Of a stretch of 64,000 nt of DNA, positions 60,573 to 64,000 are shown piece after piece; within the stretch, counting starts at the first letter, position 1; each line of letters opens with the position of its first letter. The notes beneath the pieces are model-generated. The model did not search any database. It had not been told where the DNA came from and saw only the letters and a program-made list of their open reading frames with translations. The stretch covers positions 1 to 64,000 of the forward strand of contig DERN01000002.1 of assembly GCA_002360925.1 (NCBI GenBank). The letters run 5' to 3'. The stretch is from Flavobacteriaceae bacterium UBA3339. GTDB lineage: Bacteria > Bacteroidota > Bacteroidia > Flavobacteriales > Flavobacteriaceae. The translations under genes and the position numbers were made by a program.

Positions 60573-62120
60573 TTACAATGGAATGTTTCCATGTTTGCGA
60601 TTTGGTGTTGCAACTTCTTTGTTTTCTAACATTTTAAACGCTTTGATTAATTTACGACGAGTATCTTGCGGGAAGATTACTTCATCAATAAATCCACGTT
60701 GCGCAGCACGGTATGGATTGGCAAATTTTTCGGCATATTCTGCTTCTTTCTCTGCCAATTTAGCCGCAGGATCTTCTGCCTCTGCAATTTCACGTTTAAA
60801 GATAATTTCTGATGCTCCTTTTGCTCCCATAACTGCAATTTCTGCACCTGGCCAAGCAAAGTTCATATCGGCACCAATGTGTTTCGAATTCATCACATCA
60901 TAAGCTCCACCATACGCTTTACGCGTAATTACCGTTACTTTTGGAACAGTAGCTTCGGATAAAGCGTATAATAATTTGGCTCCGTGAATAATAATTCCAT
61001 TCCATTCTTGATCTGTTCCTGGTAAGAATCCCGGAACGTCTACTAATACTAATAACGGAATATTAAACGCATCACAGAAACGTACAAAACGAGCTGATTT
61101 TATTGAAGAGTTTACATCTAAACATCCTGCCAAAAACATTGGATTGTTTGCTACAATTCCAACTGATTTTCCTCCAATACGAGCAAAGCCAACAATAATA
61201 TTTTCGGCATAATTTTTATGAATCTCGAAGAACGAATCCTCATCAATCACATTGTTAATTACATCGTGCATATCATAAGGTTTGTTCGCGTTATCAGGAA
61301 CAATCGTATTTAATTGCTCGCGTAATTCATCCCCCAATTCAAAAGGTAAATCTTCAACAACCTCTTGATTATTCTGAGGAATATAGCTTAATAAACGCTT
61401 TACATCTTCTAAACACTCTACATCGTTAGCCGAAGTTGTGTGTGCAACTCCCGATTTTGTAGAATGCGTTGAAGCTCCACCTAATTCTTCAGCCGAAACT
61501 GTTTCATTTGTAACCGTTTTAACAACGTTTGGACCCGTTACGAACATATACGAAGATCCTTCAACCATCATCGTAAAATCGGTCATCGCTGGAGAATAAA
61601 CAGCCCCGCCAGCACAAGGTCCCATAATTGCAGAGATTTGCGGAATAACACCAGACGCTTGTACGTTACGGAAGAAAATATCTGCATAGCCACCCAACGA
61701 ACGAACACCTTCTTGAATACGCGCTCCACCTGAATCATTTAATCCAATCATTGGTGCACCCACTTTCAATGCCATATCCATTACTTTACAGATTTTTTCT
61801 GCATGCGTTTCAGATAATGCTCCGCCAAAAACCGTAAAATCTTGAGCAAAAGCATATACCAATCGCCCGTTTACAGTTCCGTAACCTGTAATAACTCCAT
61901 CGCCTAAATAATGTTCTTTATCTAAACCGAAATCTTTGGTACGGTGCGTTACAAAAGCGCCAATTTCTTCGAAAGAACCTTCGTCAAAGAAATACTCGAT
62001 GCGTTCGCGAGCAGTTAATTTCTTTTTCGCGTGTTGAGCTTCAATACGCTTTTCACCTCCACCTAATTGCGCTTCGGCTAATTTTTTATTTAAAATATCG
62101 AATTTAATATTTGATTCCAT
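60573..62120 (-). CDS. pccB: Acyl-CoA carboxylase beta (carboxyltransferase) subunit
   Basis: A 515-residue carboxyltransferase with both crotonase-like domains, GPCAGGAVYSPAMTDF and ITRKAYGGAYDVM; full length for PccB. It transfers CO2 from biotin to propionyl- or acetyl-CoA. The last gene of an operon with accC and the biotin carrier, separated from accC by 93 bases that contain a repeat element. Confidence 0.95.
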   Translation of the reverse strand: MESNIKFDILNKKLAEAQLGGGEKRIEAQHAKKKLTARERIEYFFDEGSFEEIGAFVTHRTKDFGLDKEHYLGDGVITGYGTVNGRLVYAFAQDFTVFGGALSETHAEKICKVMDMALKVGAPMIGLNDSGGARIQEGVRSLGGYADIFFRNVQASGVIPQISAIMGPCAGGAVYSPAMTDFTMMVEGSSYMFVTGPNVVKTVTNETVSAEELGGASTHSTKSGVAHTTSANDVECLEDVKRLLSYIPQNNQEVVEDLPFELGDELREQLNTIVPDNANKPYDMHDVINNVIDEDSFFEIHKNYAENIIVGFARIGGKSVGIVANNPMFLAGCLDVNSSIKSARFVRFCDAFNIPLLVLVDVPGFLPGTDQEWNGIIIHGAKLLYALSEATVPKVTVITRKAYGGAYDVMNSKHIGADMNFAWPGAEIAVMGAKGASEIIFKREIAEAEDPAAKLAEKEAEYAEKFANPYRAAQRGFIDEVIFPQDTRRKLIKAFKMLENKEVATPNRKHGNIPL

Positions 62121-62149
62121 TTTCTGTTTTTTTTAACTATTCAAACAAT

Positions 62150-62205
62150 GTCATTCAGAACGAAGTGATGAATCTTAGAGATTTCTCCTTACGTCGAAAT
62201 GACAG
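62150..62205. repeat. Inverted-repeat element, copy D
   Basis: A 56-base element bounded by TGTCATTC and GAAATGACA, with GAGATTTCTCCT and CGTCGAAATGACA identical to copy B. It lies between accC and pccB, an operon gap that holds no gene. Confidence 0.65.
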
Positions 62206-62213
62206 TTGAATAT

Positions 62214-63659
62214 TTATAATTTTGTTGGTACACGTAAAACCTTTTGATCTACTAAATAGTGTTGTAAAGCAACTAATGCAGCAACTTCGGCTTCTTTCGC
62301 TTGATTTTCTTTGATGATATCTGCGCTATAGAATTTCTTAACGAAGTTGGTATCAAAATTTCCAGAAACAAAAGCTTCGTGTTCAAAAACAAACGTTCCA
62401 AAAGGTAGTGTTGTGCTAACACCTTCTATTTTATAATCTTGAATTGCTTTTAACATCAACTGAATCGCCTCGTTACGATCTTTACCATACGTAATCAATT
62501 TCGATAACATGGGATCGTAATAAATCGGCACATCCATTCCTTGTTCAAAACCATTATCTACACGAACACCTTCGCCTTCCGGTAAAATATAAGTTTCTAA
62601 ATTACCAACCGATGGCAAGAAATCGTTTAATGGATCTTCGGCATACACACGCAATTCTAAAGCGTGTCCTTTAATGTGTAAATCTTCTTGTTTGATTGGA
62701 AGAACTTCGCCGCGAGCTACACGAATTTGTAATTCGACCAAATCCATTCCAGTGATTAACTCTGTAACAGGATGTTCAACCTGCAAACGCGTATTCATTT
62801 CTAAGAAATAGAAGTTTTTGTTTTCGTCTAATAAAAACTCAACCGTTCCGGCTCCAACATAATCACACGATTTTGCCACTTTTACAGCAGCTTCGCCCAT
62901 TGCTTTACGGATTTCTGGAGTTAAAACAGCCGAAGGGGCTTCTTCTACCACTTTTTGATGACGACGTTGAACCGAACATTCACGCTCGAACAAATACACT
63001 ACATTTCCGTGCGTATCTGCCATAACCTGAATTTCGATATGGCGAGGAGAACCTACATATTTTTCGATAAAAACCGATCCGTCTCCAAAAGCCGAAGTCG
63101 CTTCAGAAATAGCGCGTTGCATTTGAGATTCGAAATCTTCTTCTTTCTCAACCACACGCATTCCTTTTCCTCCACCTCCAGCAGATGCTTTAATCAAAAT
63201 TGGGAAACCAACTTCTTTCGCTACTTGTTTTGCTTCGTCAATATCTGTAATCGCATGATCTAAACCAGGAACCATGGGGATATCGTAAGCTTTTACGGTA
63301 TCTTTTGCGGCTAATTTATCTCCCATCACTTCAATTGCGTGCGATTTTGGTCCGATAAATGTAATTCCGTTTTTCTCTGCTAATTCAGCAAATTTTGAAT
63401 TTTCGGATAAAAATCCATAACCAGGATGAATTCCATCAACGCCTAATTCTTTACAAACTTCGATGATTTTATCACCCAATAAATACGATTGATTCGACGG
63501 CGCTTCACCAATACAAACGGCTTCATCGGCAAATTTTACGTGAGGCGATTGGCGATCGGCAACCGAATAAACAGCAACGGTTTTAATTCCCATTTTCTTT
63601 GCTGTTTTCATAACGCGTAGTGCAATTTCACCACGGTTAGCAACTAATATTTTTTTCAT
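62214..63659 (-). CDS. accC: Biotin carboxylase subunit
   Basis: A 481-residue biotin carboxylase that charges biotin with CO2 using ATP. The ATP-grasp has KASAGGGGKGMRVV, the biotin domain EMNTRLQVEHPVTE, and the C-terminal end is somewhat longer than E. coli AccC (449). Second gene of the operon; the carrier gene ends five bases upstream. Confidence 0.96.
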   Translation of the reverse strand: MKKILVANRGEIALRVMKTAKKMGIKTVAVYSVADRQSPHVKFADEAVCIGEAPSNQSYLLGDKIIEVCKELGVDGIHPGYGFLSENSKFAELAEKNGITFIGPKSHAIEVMGDKLAAKDTVKAYDIPMVPGLDHAITDIDEAKQVAKEVGFPILIKASAGGGGKGMRVVEKEEDFESQMQRAISEATSAFGDGSVFIEKYVGSPRHIEIQVMADTHGNVVYLFERECSVQRRHQKVVEEAPSAVLTPEIRKAMGEAAVKVAKSCDYVGAGTVEFLLDENKNFYFLEMNTRLQVEHPVTELITGMDLVELQIRVARGEVLPIKQEDLHIKGHALELRVYAEDPLNDFLPSVGNLETYILPEGEGVRVDNGFEQGMDVPIYYDPMLSKLITYGKDRNEAIQLMLKAIQDYKIEGVSTTLPFGTFVFEHEAFVSGNFDTNFVKKFYSADIIKENQAKEAEVAALVALQHYLVDQKVLRVPTKL

Positions 63660-63664
63660 TATGA

Positions 63665-64000
63665 TTATTCGAATTCAATTAATAATTGACCTTTATCTAC
63701 TGCTTGTCCTTTTTCAACAGCGATAGATTTAATAACTCCGGCACGAGGCGAATCGAAACTATTTTCCATCTTCATAGCTTCTAAAATCAACAAGTTGTCT
63801 CCTTCTTGAACTTCTTGACCTACTGCTACGTTAATTTCTAAAATCAATCCCGGCATTGGGGCTTTAATAGCATTTACTAATTTGGTTTTTCCTACTTCAA
63901 ATCCCATTTCCTTGATCAATTGATCTAAATGATTTGCAATAGAAACCACATATTCGTTGTTATTCACAACCACTGTATATGTTTTGTTGATGAAATCGGT
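63665..64000 (-). CDS. Biotin carboxyl carrier protein, N-terminus beyond window
   Basis: The reading frame is open to the right edge, so the start is missing and at least 111 residues are visible. The C-terminal biotinyl domain has the EAMKMEN motif with the biotinylated Lys, and the PMPGLIL turn. The visible N-terminal part (DFINKTYTVVVNNNEYVVSI) matches the carrier of three-gene acyl-CoA carboxylases. An in-frame GTG at 63973 is unlikely to be the true start. Confidence 0.93.
   Translation of the reverse strand, partial: TDFINKTYTVVVNNNEYVVSIANHLDQLIKEMGFEVGKTKLVNAIKAPMPGLILEINVAVGQEVQEGDNLLILEAMKMENSFDSPRAGVIKSIAVEKGQAVDKGQLLIEFE

Overview
This 64 kb window is A+T-rich chromosomal DNA from a member of the Bacteroidota, most likely order Flavobacteriales; I cannot fix the genus. 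The evidence is a full complement of lineage-typical genes: a Bat (BatA-E) locus with MoxR, a PorZ protein with a type IX sorting tail, Omp28- and DUF6029-type surface proteins, DUF4292 and EnvC-like proteins, a TonB-dependent receptor and M13 lipoprotein peptidases. Promoters also fit the Bacteroidetes -7 consensus TAnnTTTG. I see no prophage, integrase, transposase, CRISPR array, tRNA or rRNA gene. Coding capacity is almost entirely housekeeping and envelope biology.

Layout. 1-683: non-coding, with leftward rRNA-type promoters and a structured element. 684-2444: ribosomal protein S1. 2642-5790: a redox and outer-membrane group (DUF6029 barrel, TlpA-type thioredoxin, divergent Omp28-like lipoprotein). 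5846-10523: dinB, a membrane protein of the so-called Gcr 'recombinase' family, a CYTH enzyme and two overlapping RlpA-like genes. 10614-18646: a metal region with a small membrane protein, a thioredoxin-like gene overlapping a TonB receptor, a divergent DtxR/MntR-type regulator followed by a ZIP transporter, feoA-feoB plus a 40-residue Cys-rich membrane protein, and a SCO1-type copper chaperone. 18764-23630: two M13 peptidase paralogues around an EF-hand-like secreted protein. 23771-25499: a DUF4288 protein and an aldehyde dehydrogenase.

25790-34757 is the aerotolerance-type Bat locus on the minus strand, reading moxR - DUF58 - membrane protein - batA - batB - batC - batD - batE, with one-base gaps or short overlaps at most junctions. 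Divergent from it are an AlbA_2-domain protein and an overlapping PPP-type phosphatase. 36816-41678: a small barrel, recO/porZ and a trans-sulfuration PLP enzyme. 41770-49963: a DUF3298-like lipoprotein, a polysaccharide flippase, dut, a sugar nucleotidyltransferase, a DUF4292 lipoprotein, an EnvC-like protein, 3-hydroxyanthranilate dioxygenase and an ALDH7 enzyme. 50032-58227: two unrecognised envelope proteins, a YchJ-like protein, a 51-residue basic protein, sbcD, sbcC, an LpxH-like phosphoesterase and a glycosyltransferase. 58282-64000 (minus): SlyD-like FKBP, a ferredoxin joined to a U32 peptidase-family protein, and a biotin-dependent acyl-CoA carboxylase operon (carrier, accC, pccB) that runs off the right end.

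The least ordinary material is non-coding. Four related inverted-repeat elements sharing CGTCGAAATGACA or its variant sit in intergenic gaps, two of them inside operons (sbcD/sbcC and accC/pccB). A four-copy 22-bp tandem repeat lies at 25583-25670, a nested set of inverted repeats at 45526-45704, and a probable structured element at 459-533. The best protein-level leads are the AlbA_2-phosphatase pair, the TonB receptor with a Cys-x2-Cys plug and an overlapping thioredoxin-like gene, and the U32-ferredoxin pair.
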